NCBI RefSeq assembly: GCF_001428245.1
Contig: NZ_LMRV01000001.1
Coordinates: forward strand, 220,601-284,600
DNA length: 64,000 bases
Reading direction: 5' to 3'
Source of the DNA: Paenibacillus sp. Soil522
GTDB taxonomy: Bacteria > Bacillota > Bacilli > Paenibacillales > Paenibacillaceae
Below, piece by piece: positions 42,889-52,735 of this stretch. Made by a program: the position numbers and the translations under genes. Position 1 is the stretch's first letter, and each line of letters begins with the position of its first letter. The notes beneath the pieces are model-generated. The model was not told the DNA's origin. It worked only from the letters and a program-made list of their open reading frames with translations, and made no database searches.

Positions 42889-43940
42889 TGCAGGGAACTG
42901 AAGCGATTACTATGCAGCAAGCGCTAAGCCAGCTTATTGGCGGCTCTGATCTCACGAGAGCGCAGGCAAATGCGGTCATGAACATCATCATGAGCGGCGA
43001 AGCTACGGCGGCACAAATCGCTGGAGTTGTAACCGCCATGCGGATGAAAGGCGAGACTAAGGATGAAATTACCGGGTTCGCCGAGGCGATGCGCGCGCAT
43101 TCGAGCCACCTCCATACGGAACAGGAGGGCTTGCTGGATACGTGCGGAACCGGCGGATCGGGCATTCATAAATTCAACATCTCTACGGCTTCCTCCATCA
43201 TCGCTGCGGCTGCCGGCATTCGGGTTGCCAAGCATGGCAACCGTGCGATGTCAGGGAAGACAGGCAGTGCCGACGTGCTGGAGGAGCTTGGCGTGCAAAT
43301 TACAATTACGCCGGAGCAAGCAGCGCAATGCTTGGAGGAAATTGGTATTTGCTTCATGTTCGCGCAGCTTTATCATCCATCGCTGCGGCATGCGGCCGTT
43401 CCGCGCCGCGAGCTTGGCATTCGGACTATTTTTAACATGCTTGGACCGCTTACGAATCCGGCAGGGGCAGATAGACAGCTGCTAGGCTTGTATGACCGGG
43501 CCCGGACCTCGACCGTAGCTGAGGTGCTGGGGGAGCTCGGCTTAAAGCGGGCACTCGTTGTGAGCAGCCACGACGGGCTGGATGAAATTAGTATTTCTGC
43601 TCCAACCCAAATTTCGGAGCTGCTTGACGGGAAAGTTACAACCTACAATATAACGCCCGAGGAGCTTGGGCTTACACGCTGGCCGATCTCAGAGGTGATG
43701 GGCGGTGAGCCGGAAGTGAACGCAGCGCTTATTCGCGGGATCTTCTCAGGAGAGCAGCGCGGAGCTTATCGCGATATCGTGCTTGCGAATGCCGGCGCAT
43801 GCATCTACGTAGGCGGTCTGGCAGAATCGCTTAGCGAGGGCGTGCAGATAGCGGCCAAGGTTATCGATTCCGGCGAGGCGCAGCGGAAGCTCGTCAGCCT
43901 TATTCAAACGACAGGAGAGTTGGCACATGTTTCTGGATAA
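42888..43940 (+). CDS. trpD: Anthranilate phosphoribosyltransferase
   Basis: Joins anthranilate to PRPP. The PRPP-binding motif DTCGTGGSG and KHGNRAMSGKTGSADVLEELG are clear, with LGPLTNPAGADRQLLG later. 350 aa. Starts in the trpE stop (TAATG) and overlaps trpC by 14 nt. Confidence 0.96.
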   Translation: MQGTEAITMQQALSQLIGGSDLTRAQANAVMNIIMSGEATAAQIAGVVTAMRMKGETKDEITGFAEAMRAHSSHLHTEQEGLLDTCGTGGSGIHKFNISTASSIIAAAAGIRVAKHGNRAMSGKTGSADVLEELGVQITITPEQAAQCLEEIGICFMFAQLYHPSLRHAAVPRRELGIRTIFNMLGPLTNPAGADRQLLGLYDRARTSTVAEVLGELGLKRALVVSSHDGLDEISISAPTQISELLDGKVTTYNITPEELGLTRWPISEVMGGEPEVNAALIRGIFSGEQRGAYRDIVLANAGACIYVGGLAESLSEGVQIAAKVIDSGEAQRKLVSLIQTTGELAHVSG

Positions 43941-44727
43941 AATTGTAGCAACGAAACAGGCGGAGGTTGAAGAGCTTGCTGCCCGCTTTGATCTTGCGGA
44001 AGCAGAGAAACAGATCGGAGCTCTTGAGGCGTGCAGAGGCTTTGAGCATGCGTTAACAGCTGCTGGCCGCAACCGCAGTATGGGACTTATTGCGGAGGTG
44101 AAAAAAGCATCTCCTTCCAAAGGGCTTATTCGGCCCGATTTTGAACCGACGATACTTGCCGCTGCTTATGAAGCAGCAGGAGCGGATTGCATATCCGTAC
44201 TGACAGACCGTGATTACTTTCAAGGCTCTAATTCGTTTCTTAGCGCGGTAAGAGAGACGGTTAAGGTGCCTCTTTTAAGAAAAGATTTTACGATCGATCA
44301 TCGTCAAATTTATGAGGCGCGCTTAATCGGGGCTGATGCGATTTTGCTCATTGCGGCTATTTTGACTCCGTCGCAGCTGGGACAATTTCATGATCTTGCA
44401 AAGTCTATCGGTATGGATGTGCTTGTCGAGGTGCATAACCAAGAAGAGCTTGAAGGCGTGCTAGAGCTTAACAAAGCAACACTGATCGGCATTAATAATC
44501 GTGATTTGAAATCATTCGTTACGGATTTGAAAACAACCGAAGCTCTGATCGGACTTATACCGAAAAACGTAACCATTATTAGCGAAAGCGGCATTGCGGG
44601 TAAGTCGGACATGGACTACTTGCAATCGATTGGCGCACACGGCGTGCTGATCGGCGAGCATTTTATGCGTCATGAGCATGTAGGCCAAGCGGTTAACGAT
44701 CTAATGGGCCCGGCGGGGATTCGATGA
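43927..44727 (+). CDS. trpC: Indole-3-glycerol phosphate synthase
   Basis: TIM-barrel enzyme that closes the indole ring. MGLIAEVKKASPSKGLIRPDF holds the catalytic Lys; PLLRKDFTIDHRQIYEARLIGADAILLI and GINNRDLKSFVTDL follow. 266 aa. Starts inside trpD and overlaps trpF by 4 nt (ATGA). Confidence 0.96.
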   Translation: MFLDKIVATKQAEVEELAARFDLAEAEKQIGALEACRGFEHALTAAGRNRSMGLIAEVKKASPSKGLIRPDFEPTILAAAYEAAGADCISVLTDRDYFQGSNSFLSAVRETVKVPLLRKDFTIDHRQIYEARLIGADAILLIAAILTPSQLGQFHDLAKSIGMDVLVEVHNQEELEGVLELNKATLIGINNRDLKSFVTDLKTTEALIGLIPKNVTIISESGIAGKSDMDYLQSIGAHGVLIGEHFMRHEHVGQAVNDLMGPAGIR

Positions 44728-45401
44728 AGCAGCTGCTGCGTATTAAAATTTGCGGGCTGAAGGATGTACAAACGATTGAAGCCATGAACGGCTTGCCGAT
44801 TCATGAAATCGGCTTCGTTTTTGCTCCGAGCAAGCGGCAGGTCGATAAAACGACTGCGGCGCATCTTATAAAGGCTGTCGCTCATTTAAAGACAGCTGGC
44901 GAAATACGTCCTAAGACAGTAGGCGTTTTCGTCAACGAAACGTTTGCGAACCTGCAGGCGATATTAGCCGAAGCTCCGCTTGACGTTGTTCAGCTGCACG
45001 GCAATGAAACAGCTGGGTTTTGTTTGGAAGTCCGCGTGAAGCTGAATGTACAAGTATGGAAAGTATTTTCCGTTAAGCGGGATGCCGGAAAGACTTATTC
45101 AAGCTCAGCTTTAGAGCTGCTGTCTCCCTACCAATCTGCCGTTGATGCGGTGCTCATTGATGCGCCCGGCGGGGGCACGGGCCAGACCTTCGACTGGCAA
45201 GTGATTGAAGATTATAAAAAAGCGGCTGAGGAGCTTGGCATAACGCTTTATGTAGCAGGCGGACTGCATGCGGGGAACGTTCAGGAGCTGCTGAGAACGT
45301 ATGCCCCGGGAGGAATCGACGTATCTAGCGGTGTCGAGACGGATGGACGGAAGGATATTGATAAAATCCGATTATTTGTAAGAAGGGTGATGGAAGCATG
45401 A
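44724..45401 (+). CDS. trpF: Phosphoribosylanthranilate isomerase
   Basis: Amadori rearrangement to Cd[21 protein letters not shown] holds the catalytic Cys, DVVQLHGNE and the phosphate-binding [11 protein letters not shown] are conserved, and [10 protein letters not shown] carries the C-terminal motif. 225 aa. Overlaps trpB by 4 nt. Confidence 0.96.
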   Translation: MKQLLRIKICGLKDVQTIEAMNGLPIHEIGFVFAPSKRQVDKTTAAHLIKAVAHLKTAGEIRPKTVGVFVNETFANLQAILAEAPLDVVQLHGNETAGFCLEVRVKLNVQVWKVFSVKRDAGKTYSSSALELLSPYQSAVDAVLIDAPGGGTGQTFDWQVIEDYKKAAEELGITLYVAGGLHAGNVQELLRTYAPGGIDVSSGVETDGRKDIDKIRLFVRRVMEA

Positions 45402-46603
45402 CACAAGTACCAGATAAGAATGGACGCTTTGGAAAATTCGGCGGCAGATATGTGCCGGAAACGTTAATGAACGCATTGATAGAGCTGGAGGAGGCTTACC
45501 TTCATTATTCGAAGGATCAGGCGTTTCAAGACGAGGTTCGTTATTTATTGCATAAATATTCGGGCCGGCCGACATCATTGTACTATGCAGAACGTCTAAG
45601 CAAGCATCTTGGCGGAGCGAAAATATACTTAAAACGTGAAGACCTGAACCATACAGGCGCACATAAAATTAACAATACGATTGGTCAGGGCGTGCTTGCC
45701 AAGCGTATGGGAAAATCAAAAATCATTGCGGAAACCGGCGCTGGACAGCATGGCGTAGCATCCGCTACGATCGCTGCTTTGCTTGGGCTTGAATGTAAGG
45801 TATTTATGGGTGAGGAGGATATGAAGCGTCAGCAGCTTAACGTATTCCGTATGCAGCTGCTCGGCTCCGAAGTGGTGCCCGTTCTGTCCGGCACAAGAAC
45901 GCTTAAGGATGCCTGCAACGAAACGCTTCGTTACTGGGTTAGCCATGTTGAGGATACGTATTATATTTTGGGATCGGTTACCGGTCCGCATCCATATCCG
46001 ATGATGGTCCGTGATTTCCAGCGTATTATTGGGGACGAGGCACGTCAGCAAATTTTGACGGAAGAAGGCAGGCTGCCGGATTACGTAGTGGCAGCTGTAG
46101 GCGGAGGCAGCAACGCGATGGGCATATTTTACCCGTTCATCAATGATGACGGCGTGAAGCTGCTTGGTGTTGAGGCAGCAGGCCGCGGCGTGGATACGAT
46201 CGAACACGCAGCAACGATGACCAAAGGACGTCATGGCGTTTTCCAAGGCTCAATGAGCTATGTGCTGCAGGATGAGCATGGACAAGTTCAACCGGCGCAT
46301 TCGATTTCCGCAGGGCTAGATTATCCGGGTATCGGACCGGAGCATGCTTACCTGAAGGATTCCGGCCGTGCTGATTATGTGCCTGTAACCGATGCTGAGG
46401 CGCTCGAAGCGCTGCAGCTGCTGTCCCGCACGGAAGGCATTATTCCAGCGCTTGAATCTGCGCATGCGATTGCTCAGACGATCAAGCTTGCGCCGACGCT
46501 TGATAAAGACAAAGTAGTCGTTGTCAGCTTATCCGGTCGTGGAGACAAAGACGTTGAGGCGATAATGGGATATTTGGGGGTAGACAAGCATGAATCACAT
46601 TGA
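45398..46603 (+). CDS. trpB: Tryptophan synthase beta subunit
   Basis: PLP enzyme that joins indole and serine. The PLP Lys lies in [38 protein letters not shown] and [13 protein letters not shown] (phosphate loop) are typical. 401 aa. Overlaps trpA by 14 nt. Confidence 0.97.
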   Translation: MTQVPDKNGRFGKFGGRYVPETLMNALIELEEAYLHYSKDQAFQDEVRYLLHKYSGRPTSLYYAERLSKHLGGAKIYLKREDLNHTGAHKINNTIGQGVLAKRMGKSKIIAETGAGQHGVASATIAALLGLECKVFMGEEDMKRQQLNVFRMQLLGSEVVPVLSGTRTLKDACNETLRYWVSHVEDTYYILGSVTGPHPYPMMVRDFQRIIGDEARQQILTEEGRLPDYVVAAVGGGSNAMGIFYPFINDDGVKLLGVEAAGRGVDTIEHAATMTKGRHGVFQGSMSYVLQDEHGQVQPAHSISAGLDYPGIGPEHAYLKDSGRADYVPVTDAEALEALQLLSRTEGIIPALESAHAIAQTIKLAPTLDKDKVVVVSLSGRGDKDVEAIMGYLGVDKHESH

Positions 46604-47399
46604 TACGACGTTTGCACGTCTTAAAGCCGAAAATAAGACGGCTCTCATTCCTTTTCTTACGATGGGGGATCCTAACCTGGAAACTTCTGTCGCGATCATC
46701 CAAGCTCTAGAAAAAGCCGGCGCTGACATGATCGAGCTAGGTGTACCTTATTCCGATCCGCTTGCGGACGGACCTGTCATTCAACGCGCCTCCGAGCGAG
46801 CATTGCTTCATAACAACATTACTTTAAAGGATTGTATTCAAGTAGCAGAGCAGGCGCGTGAAGCAGGAGTTACCATGCCGTTTATTTTGTTTACTTACTA
46901 CAATCCGGTATATCAGTATGGCTTGAACGCTTTCTTCGAGCTTGTACAGAGCAAAGGCATCAGCGGTCTCATTATTCCTGATCTGCCGATTGAAGAGGAT
47001 GAAGAGGTCAGGCAGCTTGCGGAAGCGGCCAACGTCCATCTTATTCCGCTGGTTGCTCCTACCTCAAAGGATCGTGTTATTCGCATATCACGCAAGGCAA
47101 AAGGCTTCGTTTATTGCGTCTCATCGCTTGGCGTAACGGGCGTCAGAGCTGACTTTCATACCGGAATTGACGAGTTTCTTTCCACGGTCCGTGAAGCGAC
47201 TGATTTGCCGATTGCCGTCGGCTTCGGTATTTCAAGCCGTGAGCAGGTGGCTCGCTTTGAAAAGCAGTGTGACGGTGTAATCGTAGGCAGCGCCATCGTG
47301 CGTTTGATAGAAGAAGTTATTCCGCTGCTGCAGGATCCAAGCGGGCGCGAAGCAGGCCTTAAGCAAATCGGTGATTTTGTCACTCAGCTAAAGGGATAA
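46590..47399 (+). CDS. trpA: Tryptophan synthase alpha subunit
   Basis: Cleaves indole-3-glycerol phosphate to indole. [20 protein letters not shown], the catalytic Glu in [19 protein letters not shown], the catalytic Asp in [11 protein letters not shown] and the GFGISSREQ phosphate loop are all present. 269 aa. Followed by a terminator-like hairpin. Confidence 0.97.
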   Translation: MNHIDTTFARLKAENKTALIPFLTMGDPNLETSVAIIQALEKAGADMIELGVPYSDPLADGPVIQRASERALLHNNITLKDCIQVAEQAREAGVTMPFILFTYYNPVYQYGLNAFFELVQSKGISGLIIPDLPIEEDEEVRQLAEAANVHLIPLVAPTSKDRVIRISRKAKGFVYCVSSLGVTGVRADFHTGIDEFLSTVREATDLPIAVGFGISSREQVARFEKQCDGVIVGSAIVRLIEEVIPLLQDPSGREAGLKQIGDFVTQLKG

Positions 47400-47416
47400 T
47401 GATATGGTTATTGAAA

Positions 47417-47454
47417 GAAGAGCCTCTTGCAACGAGCAAGGGGCTCTTCTCTTG
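47417..47454 (+). terminator. Terminator after trpA
   Basis: GAAGAGCCTCTTGC pairs with GCAAGGGGCTCTTC (14 bp, one wobble) around AACGA, followed by TCTTGT. The U-tract is poor, so some readthrough into hisC is likely. Confidence 0.6.
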
Positions 47455-47536
47455 TAAAAAAACTTTAAAACCTTAAACAGATATGAGACAATGGTTCAAG
47501 TAATTAGACTAGTCAATTAAAAGAGGTGAACGGCTC

Positions 47537-48634
47537 ATGCAGCCCAAAAGTAATATCATCCACCTTCCCGTTTATCAACCTGGAAAGCCGGTTGAAGATG
47601 TCAAGAGGGAGCTGGGATTAAAGGAAGTCATCAAGCTGGCATCTAATGAAAATCCGTTCGGCTGTTCCGAACAGGTTAAAGCTGCAATAATCGAGGAATT
47701 AAGTAATTTAAATATTTATCCCGACGGCGCGAGCGTCGAGCTGACAGCAGCGCTGGCGAAAGAGCTTGGCGTAGACACGAATCAAGTTATATTCGGCACA
47801 GGCTCAAGCGAAATTATTTTAATGATTAATAGAGCGTTTATCGTTCCCGGGGACGAGACGATTATGGCGGACGAAACATTTCCCCAATACAAGCATAATG
47901 CAGAGATTGAGAATGCCCGCATCGTAGAGGTTCCTCTAAAAGAGGGCAAGCATGATTTGCCGGCCATGCTGGCTAAGGTGAACAGCCGTACGAAAATTAT
48001 CTGGATTTGCAATCCGAACAATCCGACAGGGACGATCGTGACGCTGCCGGAATTGTCCGCTTTTCTAAAGCAGGTGCCTACCGATGTGCTGGTCGTGCTC
48101 GATGAGGCTTATGGCGAATATATTGATGATCCGGAATTTCCGGACGGCATTCAATTGCTGCGTGAGCACCGAAATTTAATCGTGCTGCGCACCTTTTCAA
48201 AAATTTATGGCTTAGCTGCACTGCGGATCGGCTATGGCGTCGGCCATCCTGACGTTATTCACTTTACGAACCAGGTGCGTGAGCCTTTCAATACGTCGCG
48301 TGCAGCACAAGCAGCAGCGACAGCGGCATTAGCTGACAAAGCTTTTATTGAATCCTGCCGTGAACAAAACAAACAAGGCCTTATCTATTTGTCCGAGCAA
48401 TTTGATCGCCTGGGCTTATCCTACTTCCCTGCATATGGAAATTTCATCATGGTTGATATGAAGCGTTCATCACCCGAGGTGTTTGACGGATTGCTGCGCA
48501 GAGGCATCATCTCGAGACCACGCTGGACGTATTACCCAAATCATATTCGGATTACGATCGGGACGCGGGAGCAAAACGAAAAGTTTATCGCGGCGTTAGA
48601 ACAGGTTTTGCAGGAATCGGCGGTGCAAGGATAA
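47537..48634 (+). CDS. hisC: Histidinol-phosphate aminotransferase
   Basis: PLP aminotransferase of histidine synthesis. In Bacillus this operon copy also works in phenylalanine and tyrosine synthesis. KLASNENPFGCS, NPNNPTGT and the PLP Lys in RTFSKIYGLAALRIGYG are present. 365 aa. GAGGTGAA precedes the ATG. The order trpA-hisC-tyrA is as in B. subtilis. Confidence 0.95.
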   Translation: MQPKSNIIHLPVYQPGKPVEDVKRELGLKEVIKLASNENPFGCSEQVKAAIIEELSNLNIYPDGASVELTAALAKELGVDTNQVIFGTGSSEIILMINRAFIVPGDETIMADETFPQYKHNAEIENARIVEVPLKEGKHDLPAMLAKVNSRTKIIWICNPNNPTGTIVTLPELSAFLKQVPTDVLVVLDEAYGEYIDDPEFPDGIQLLREHRNLIVLRTFSKIYGLAALRIGYGVGHPDVIHFTNQVREPFNTSRAAQAAATAALADKAFIESCREQNKQGLIYLSEQFDRLGLSYFPAYGNFIMVDMKRSSPEVFDGLLRRGIISRPRWTYYPNHIRITIGTREQNEKFIAALEQVLQESAVQG

Positions 48635-48638
48635 AGTT

Positions 48639-49730
48639 ATGACTACTGTAGCGATTTTTGGGGTGGGGCTGATCGGAGGTTCGATCGCCCTTTGCTTTAA
48701 AGGAAAACCGGGTATTACCGTAATCGGGCACTCGAATCGTCTTTCTCAGATTGAGAAATACGTGCAGCGTGGCGTTGTCGATTATGCGACAACGTCGATG
48801 CAAGAGGCGGCTGAACAGGCCGATTTTATTTTCGTATGCGTACCGGTCGGAAATATCGAGGAATATATCGAGAAACTGAGCCAATTTCAATTAAAGCCCG
48901 GCTGTATTGTAACCGATGCGGGCAGTACGAAGGCTTCAGTTATGGCTTGCGCAAAATCACTTGATTTTGGCCAAGCTACGTTTATTGGAGGACATCCGAT
49001 GGCCGGCTCTGAGCGATCGGGGGTTGAAGCCGCATCCTCACATTTATACGAGAACGCATTTTATGTATTGACGCCGGACGAGCATACGCCCGAAGAAGAC
49101 GTTGAACGTTTAGTTGAGCTTCTAAGCCACACGAAGGCGAATATCGTAAGGGTAGACGCGAAGGAGCATGATGAGATAGCGGGAGCGATCAGTCATTTGC
49201 CGCATATCATTGCCGTTTCGCTTGTCAATCAGGTACGGGGATATAATGAAAATAACGAGCTGTATGAATCGCTTGCTGCGGGGGGCTTTCGCGATATTAC
49301 GCGCATTGCCTCAGGCGATCCGATTTTATGGCGTGATATATTAATCAATAATCGTAAGGTTCTGCTTGAACTGCTTCGCGATTGGCGCAAGGAAACGGAT
49401 AAATTCGTCACCATGCTCGAAAGCTCTGATGGTGATGCGATTGCAGAGGCGTTCGAAACGGCGGGACAATTCCGCAGCAAAATGCCAGAGCGCCGCAAGG
49501 GAATGATTCATTCTGCCTTTGATTGCTACGTCGATGTACCGGATCATCCGGGTATTATCGGTAATATTACGAGCGAACTCGGGAATAGCCTGATTAACCT
49601 GAGCAATATTCACATTATCGAGAGCAGGGAGGACGTGCCGGGCGTTCTAAGGCTTTCATTCCGGAGCCAGGAATATTTGGATCAGGCGGTTGTCTTGCTT
49701 TTGGCCAAAGGCTACGACGTGCACCTTTAA
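48639..49730 (+). CDS. tyrA: Prephenate dehydrogenase
   Basis: Oxidative decarboxylation of prephenate for tyrosine. The NAD loop GVGLIGGSIAL opens the protein; TDAGSTKASVM and GGHPMAGSERSGVEAASSHLYE are conserved. A C-terminal ACT domain (DVPDHPGIIGNITSELG) probably gives tyrosine feedback. 363 aa. In B. subtilis aroE follows; here a terminator and an accessory region follow. Confidence 0.95.
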   Translation: MTTVAIFGVGLIGGSIALCFKGKPGITVIGHSNRLSQIEKYVQRGVVDYATTSMQEAAEQADFIFVCVPVGNIEEYIEKLSQFQLKPGCIVTDAGSTKASVMACAKSLDFGQATFIGGHPMAGSERSGVEAASSHLYENAFYVLTPDEHTPEEDVERLVELLSHTKANIVRVDAKEHDEIAGAISHLPHIIAVSLVNQVRGYNENNELYESLAAGGFRDITRIASGDPILWRDILINNRKVLLELLRDWRKETDKFVTMLESSDGDAIAEAFETAGQFRSKMPERRKGMIHSAFDCYVDVPDHPGIIGNITSELGNSLINLSNIHIIESREDVPGVLRLSFRSQEYLDQAVVLLLAKGYDVHL

Positions 49731-49748
49731 TCGGGTGTACGTTTTTTT
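49717..49748 (+). terminator. Terminator overlapping the tyrA stop
   Basis: ACGTGCACC pairs with GGTGTACGT (one wobble) around an 8-nt loop that contains the tyrA stop codon, followed by seven T. It ends the aromatic supra-operon. Confidence 0.8.
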
Positions 49749-49751
49749 GCT

Positions 49752-49818
49752 ATTAAGCGCTTTCAGATTATTATAAATAAAAATGAAAACGCTTATTGAC
49801 AATTTGGAAGCGTATACA
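49752..49818 (+). promoter_or_regulatory. Three cre-like operators around a promoter
   Basis: Matches to TGWAANCGNTNWCA at 49752-49765 (minus strand, TGAAAGCGCTTAAT, 12/14), 49784-49797 (TGAAAACGCTTATT, 12/14) and 49805-49818 (TGGAAGCGTATACA, 12/14). Centres are 32 and 21 bp apart, about three and two helical turns. The second touches the -35 and the third fills the spacer, so a CcpA/LacI-type protein would be expected to repress. Confidence 0.55.
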
Positions 49819-49824
49819 TATAAT
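49796..49824 (+). promoter_or_regulatory. Perfect consensus SigA promoter
   Basis: TTGACA, 17-bp spacer, TATAAT with no mismatch. Predicted start 49831. Confidence 0.8.
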
Positions 49825-49830
49825 AAAGGT

Positions 49831-49913
49831 ACAGTATGGTTTCTCTCCACTCCTATCCAAATCCTATAGTGCTCATCATGAGCACGAGCCACCCTTCGGG
49901 GTGGTTTTTTTTT
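49831..49913 (+). ncRNA. Candidate catabolite-regulated small RNA
   Basis: About 83 nt from the predicted start to the terminator. A C/U-rich unpaired 5' part (TCTCTCCACTCCTATCC, 49842-49858) is complementary to Shine-Dalgarno-like sequences. Then comes hairpin GTGCTCA-TCA-TGAGCAC (49869-49885), then terminator CCACCC-TTCG-GGGTGG (49889-49904) with nine T. The next forward gene lies beyond convergent genes. A 45-codon frame from ATG 49836 with AAAGG upstream runs through the terminator; I consider it less likely than RNA. Not recognised as a known family. Confidence 0.6.
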
Positions 49914-49976
49914 AGAAAAAAATCCATCGTCATGGAAAAGAATTGGAACATATCGATTGGTATCCTCGATTGATGG

Positions 49977-50005
49977 AAAAAACTAAGAGCGCCATTTAGG
50001 CGCTC
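49977..50005 (-). terminator. Terminator of the small gene at 50011
   Basis: GAGCGCC-ATTTA-GGCGCTC (perfect 7 bp), followed on the minus strand by TTAGTTTTTT. Confidence 0.8.
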
Positions 50006-50010
50006 AATGC

Positions 50011-50181
50011 TTATTTGATAATTTCATCTATTTCCGACGAATGCTCGTGAGCTGCAGCCTTGATTTTCTCATCGAGCTTGTTCTCGCCTTGTATCTTTGT
50101 TGCGGCTTTAATTTGCTGCTCTAGTTGCTCTTCTATCTGCCCAATCCCATGCGCTTCCTGATGTTGTCTGCTTGTTGTCAT
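50011..50181 (-). CDS. Small charged protein of unknown function
   Basis: 56-aa hydrophilic, helical protein, rich in Gln, Glu, Lys, with two KIQ/EKIKAA-like turns (QQIKAATKIQGENKLDEKIKAA). No Cys or membrane segment. ATG 50181 follows GGAGG at about 7 nt; a frame extension to 50229 lacks a ribosome binding site. Ends in its own terminator. Not recognised. Confidence 0.65.
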   Translation of the reverse strand: MTTSRQHQEAHGIGQIEEQLEQQIKAATKIQGENKLDEKIKAAAHEHSSEIDEIIK

Positions 50182-50300
50182 TTGTATTCCTCCGCAATCG
50201 TTGTTAGCCCATAGGCTACCTTTTATCATTCGTAATAGGTCGAGATCTTATGTGTGTATACCATACCGTCAAGTCATAACCGAGAATGCTTGATCATTTT

Positions 50301-51119
50301 CTACAAAAGCGATTCCACGCCGTCAATAAATATTTCTGTACCTGAAATATGACTCGATTCTTGGGAGGCTAGAAATAAAACCAAATCAGCAACCTGCTCA
50401 GGCTGTCCCGGTCCATGCTCCAGCGGCTGACTGCCTTCAGGATATTTAACCGGTATTTTGATTTTATCAAGCTGGGGGGTCTCTTTCGTGCTTTCGCCGA
50501 TGTTGGTTTGAATGGCTCCCGGACAAATGACGTTAACCCGAATTTTATAAATTGCCAATTCAAGAGCTGCCATTTTGGCGAATGCAATCTGGCCTGCTTT
50601 AGACGTGCTGTATGCAGTCATGCCGAACCCGGAGAAAGAACGGCTGCCATTAATAGAACTGGTTATAATGATGCTTCCACCGTTTTTTTTCATATGTGGA
50701 ATGGCATATTTAACGGTTAGAAACGTCCCCTTTAAATTGGTTGTCATCGTGTGATCCCATGCTTCCGGCGTTAAGTCCTCAATAGGAGATACGATGCCGT
50801 TGATGCCGGCATTGGCAAACACGATGTCCACACGTCCCCATTGATCAACAGCAGACTGAATCGCGTGCTTTAAACGATGTGGGTCTGAGACATCCGTATC
50901 TATAAATAACGATTCTCCGCCCATTTGATTGATTTGTTTCTCCACAGACTCACTACGGTTGTTATTTAAATCAATGAGACATACTTTGGCTCCGTTCTGA
51001 GCCAAAAGCAATGCGGCTGCGCGTCCAATACCAGAGCCAGCCCCGGTGATGACAGCAACTTTATCTTTTACACGAAGCTTGCTCGAGTGCTCTTGCCGTT
51101 TTTCTTCAGTAATGTTCAT
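50301..51119 (-). CDS. Short-chain dehydrogenase/reductase
   Basis: Classical SDR, 272 aa. Cofactor loop VITGAGSGIGRAAALLLAQNG followed by Asp in LIDLNNN (NAD preference likely). NAGINGIV and the catalytic Ser (ITSSINGS) and YSTSKAGQIAF (YxxxK) are complete. The C-terminus SHISGTEIFIDGVESLL is typical. GGAGGGAT precedes the ATG. Substrate cannot be predicted; the best general description is a glucose-1-dehydrogenase-like SDR. No operon partner. Confidence 0.88.
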   Translation of the reverse strand: MNITEEKRQEHSSKLRVKDKVAVITGAGSGIGRAAALLLAQNGAKVCLIDLNNNRSESVEKQINQMGGESLFIDTDVSDPHRLKHAIQSAVDQWGRVDIVFANAGINGIVSPIEDLTPEAWDHTMTTNLKGTFLTVKYAIPHMKKNGGSIIITSSINGSRSFSGFGMTAYSTSKAGQIAFAKMAALELAIYKIRVNVICPGAIQTNIGESTKETPQLDKIKIPVKYPEGSQPLEHGPGQPEQVADLVLFLASQESSHISGTEIFIDGVESLL

Positions 51120-51277
51120 TATTTAATCCCTCCTGAAGTACACAAATTTCCCGAGTTAGTGTGCCAATGAAAAGCTTAATTATTCAGCTTGATCACATAA
51201 TAAAGGATAGTCTAGGCAAGGATATAGCGGAATGAAAGGCGAACTTTGAAAATAAAAGATAGGGAGAATGAACGCAA

Positions 51278-52540
51278 GTGTATGACGAGAAACTAGTGGA
51301 TGAAATAAAGAAGCGCGCTTTTAAGCTCGAAAACACAGACGATCTTGACATGATCGTTCAAGCGGTCGGAGATGCTGATTTTGTTCTGCTTGGGGAAGCA
51401 TCGCACGGTACCTCCGAGTTTTATACGTTGCGGGCGGAATTATCAAAGCGCTTGATACTTGAAAAAAGCTTCTCCTTCATCGCCGTGGAAGGGGATTGGC
51501 CGTCCTGCTACACATTGAACCATTACATCAAGCAATACCCTGGTTCTGCTGCAAACGTCAGAGATGCTCTCCGAGATTTTAATCGCTGGCCAACGTGGAT
51601 GTGGGCAAATAACGATGTGATGAATTACGCGGAATGGCTTTATGATTTCAACAAAAATAATACTGCTGGAAGAAAGACCGGTTTTTATGGAATCGACGTA
51701 TACAGCCTGTGGGAGTCCATGGATGAAATCCTTAGTCATTTGAAGAAAACGGGATCACCGGAATTGAAGGTTGCACAAAAGGCTTTTGACTGTTTTGATC
51801 CCTACAAGCGCGATCCTCAAACTTATGGAGTTTCGGCGGCTTTCTTATCTGAAAGCTGCGAGGAAGAGGTAGTCAAGCTGTTGACCGATCTTCAAGCTAA
51901 ACGACAGCTTAGCAAGGGAGAAGATGAATCAGCTCTAAATGATGAATTGAATGCGCTGGTTGCGGTGAACGCCGAACGATATTACCGGTCGATGGTTCAA
52001 GGCGGCCCGGATTCCTGGAACGTCCGGGACAGGCATATGGTCGAAGCGCTAAATCGGATTAAAGCATTTCACGGACCGGATGCCAAGGCAATTGTATGGG
52101 AGCATAATACGCATATCGGCGATGCGAGAGCGACGGACATGGAAGCAGATGGGATGGTGAACGTTGGACAGCTGCTTCGCGAGCAATACGGCAATAATCG
52201 AGTATATGTTGTAGGTTTCGGAACACATCGAGGCACTGTGATTGCAGCTGATCAGTGGGGCGGTGAAATGCAATCCATGGAGGTACAGGAAGCTCAATCA
52301 GGCAGCTGGGAAGATTTGATGCATAAGGCAGGAGCATACGACCAAATCCTGTTGTTTGACCAAGACCCAGAGCCTTTCCTAGAACCGGTAGGGCACCGGG
52401 CTATCGGTGTCGTGTACAATCCCCGCCGCGAACGCGGAAATTATGTTCCATCTGTTATGGCCCTGCGATACGACGCTTTTGTGTATGTAGATGAATCAAA
52501 TGCACTCACCCCACTTAGGCAAGAAATATTGCACTACTAG
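51278..52540 (+). CDS. Erythromycin esterase family protein
   Basis: 420-aa hydrolase of the EreA/EreB-like family. The core motif FVLLGEASHGTSEFY supplies Glu40 and the putative catalytic His43; FIAVEGDWPSCY and IVWEHNTHIGDAR hold further conserved acidic and His residues. Some relatives open the macrolide lactone ring, but most chromosomal members have no proven substrate, so resistance should not be assumed. GTG 51278 follows AGGGAG at poor spacing. It stands alone with a terminator at 52596. Confidence 0.85.
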   Translation: MYDEKLVDEIKKRAFKLENTDDLDMIVQAVGDADFVLLGEASHGTSEFYTLRAELSKRLILEKSFSFIAVEGDWPSCYTLNHYIKQYPGSAANVRDALRDFNRWPTWMWANNDVMNYAEWLYDFNKNNTAGRKTGFYGIDVYSLWESMDEILSHLKKTGSPELKVAQKAFDCFDPYKRDPQTYGVSAAFLSESCEEEVVKLLTDLQAKRQLSKGEDESALNDELNALVAVNAERYYRSMVQGGPDSWNVRDRHMVEALNRIKAFHGPDAKAIVWEHNTHIGDARATDMEADGMVNVGQLLREQYGNNRVYVVGFGTHRGTVIAADQWGGEMQSMEVQEAQSGSWEDLMHKAGAYDQILLFDQDPEPFLEPVGHRAIGVVYNPRRERGNYVPSVMALRYDAFVYVDESNALTPLRQEILHY

Positions 52541-52595
52541 AAAACGATAAGTCTGCATATCAAGACAGCCAGACCGCCGAGGTTTCTCGTCAGTA

Positions 52596-52626
52596 TAGGC
52601 CATCCTTCCTTGGGATGGCCTATTTT
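52596..52626 (+). terminator. Terminator after the esterase-like gene
   Basis: TAGGCCATCC pairs with GGATGGCCTA around a 7-nt loop, followed by TTTTC. Confidence 0.7.
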
Positions 52627-52735
52627 CAACTTGCTAATACATACGTATTCAAATATTCATTTACAGGAATATTTCCTAAATGGTATATTTTAAATAGGAG
52701 TACGGTAACAATAAAATGGAACGAGGTGGCCGGAT

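Noticed and set aside
49836-49973. 45-codon gene in the candidate small RNA
   Set aside because: It reads through two hairpins and the nine-T tract of the terminator. Kept as a caveat in the RNA entry because AAAGG precedes the ATG.
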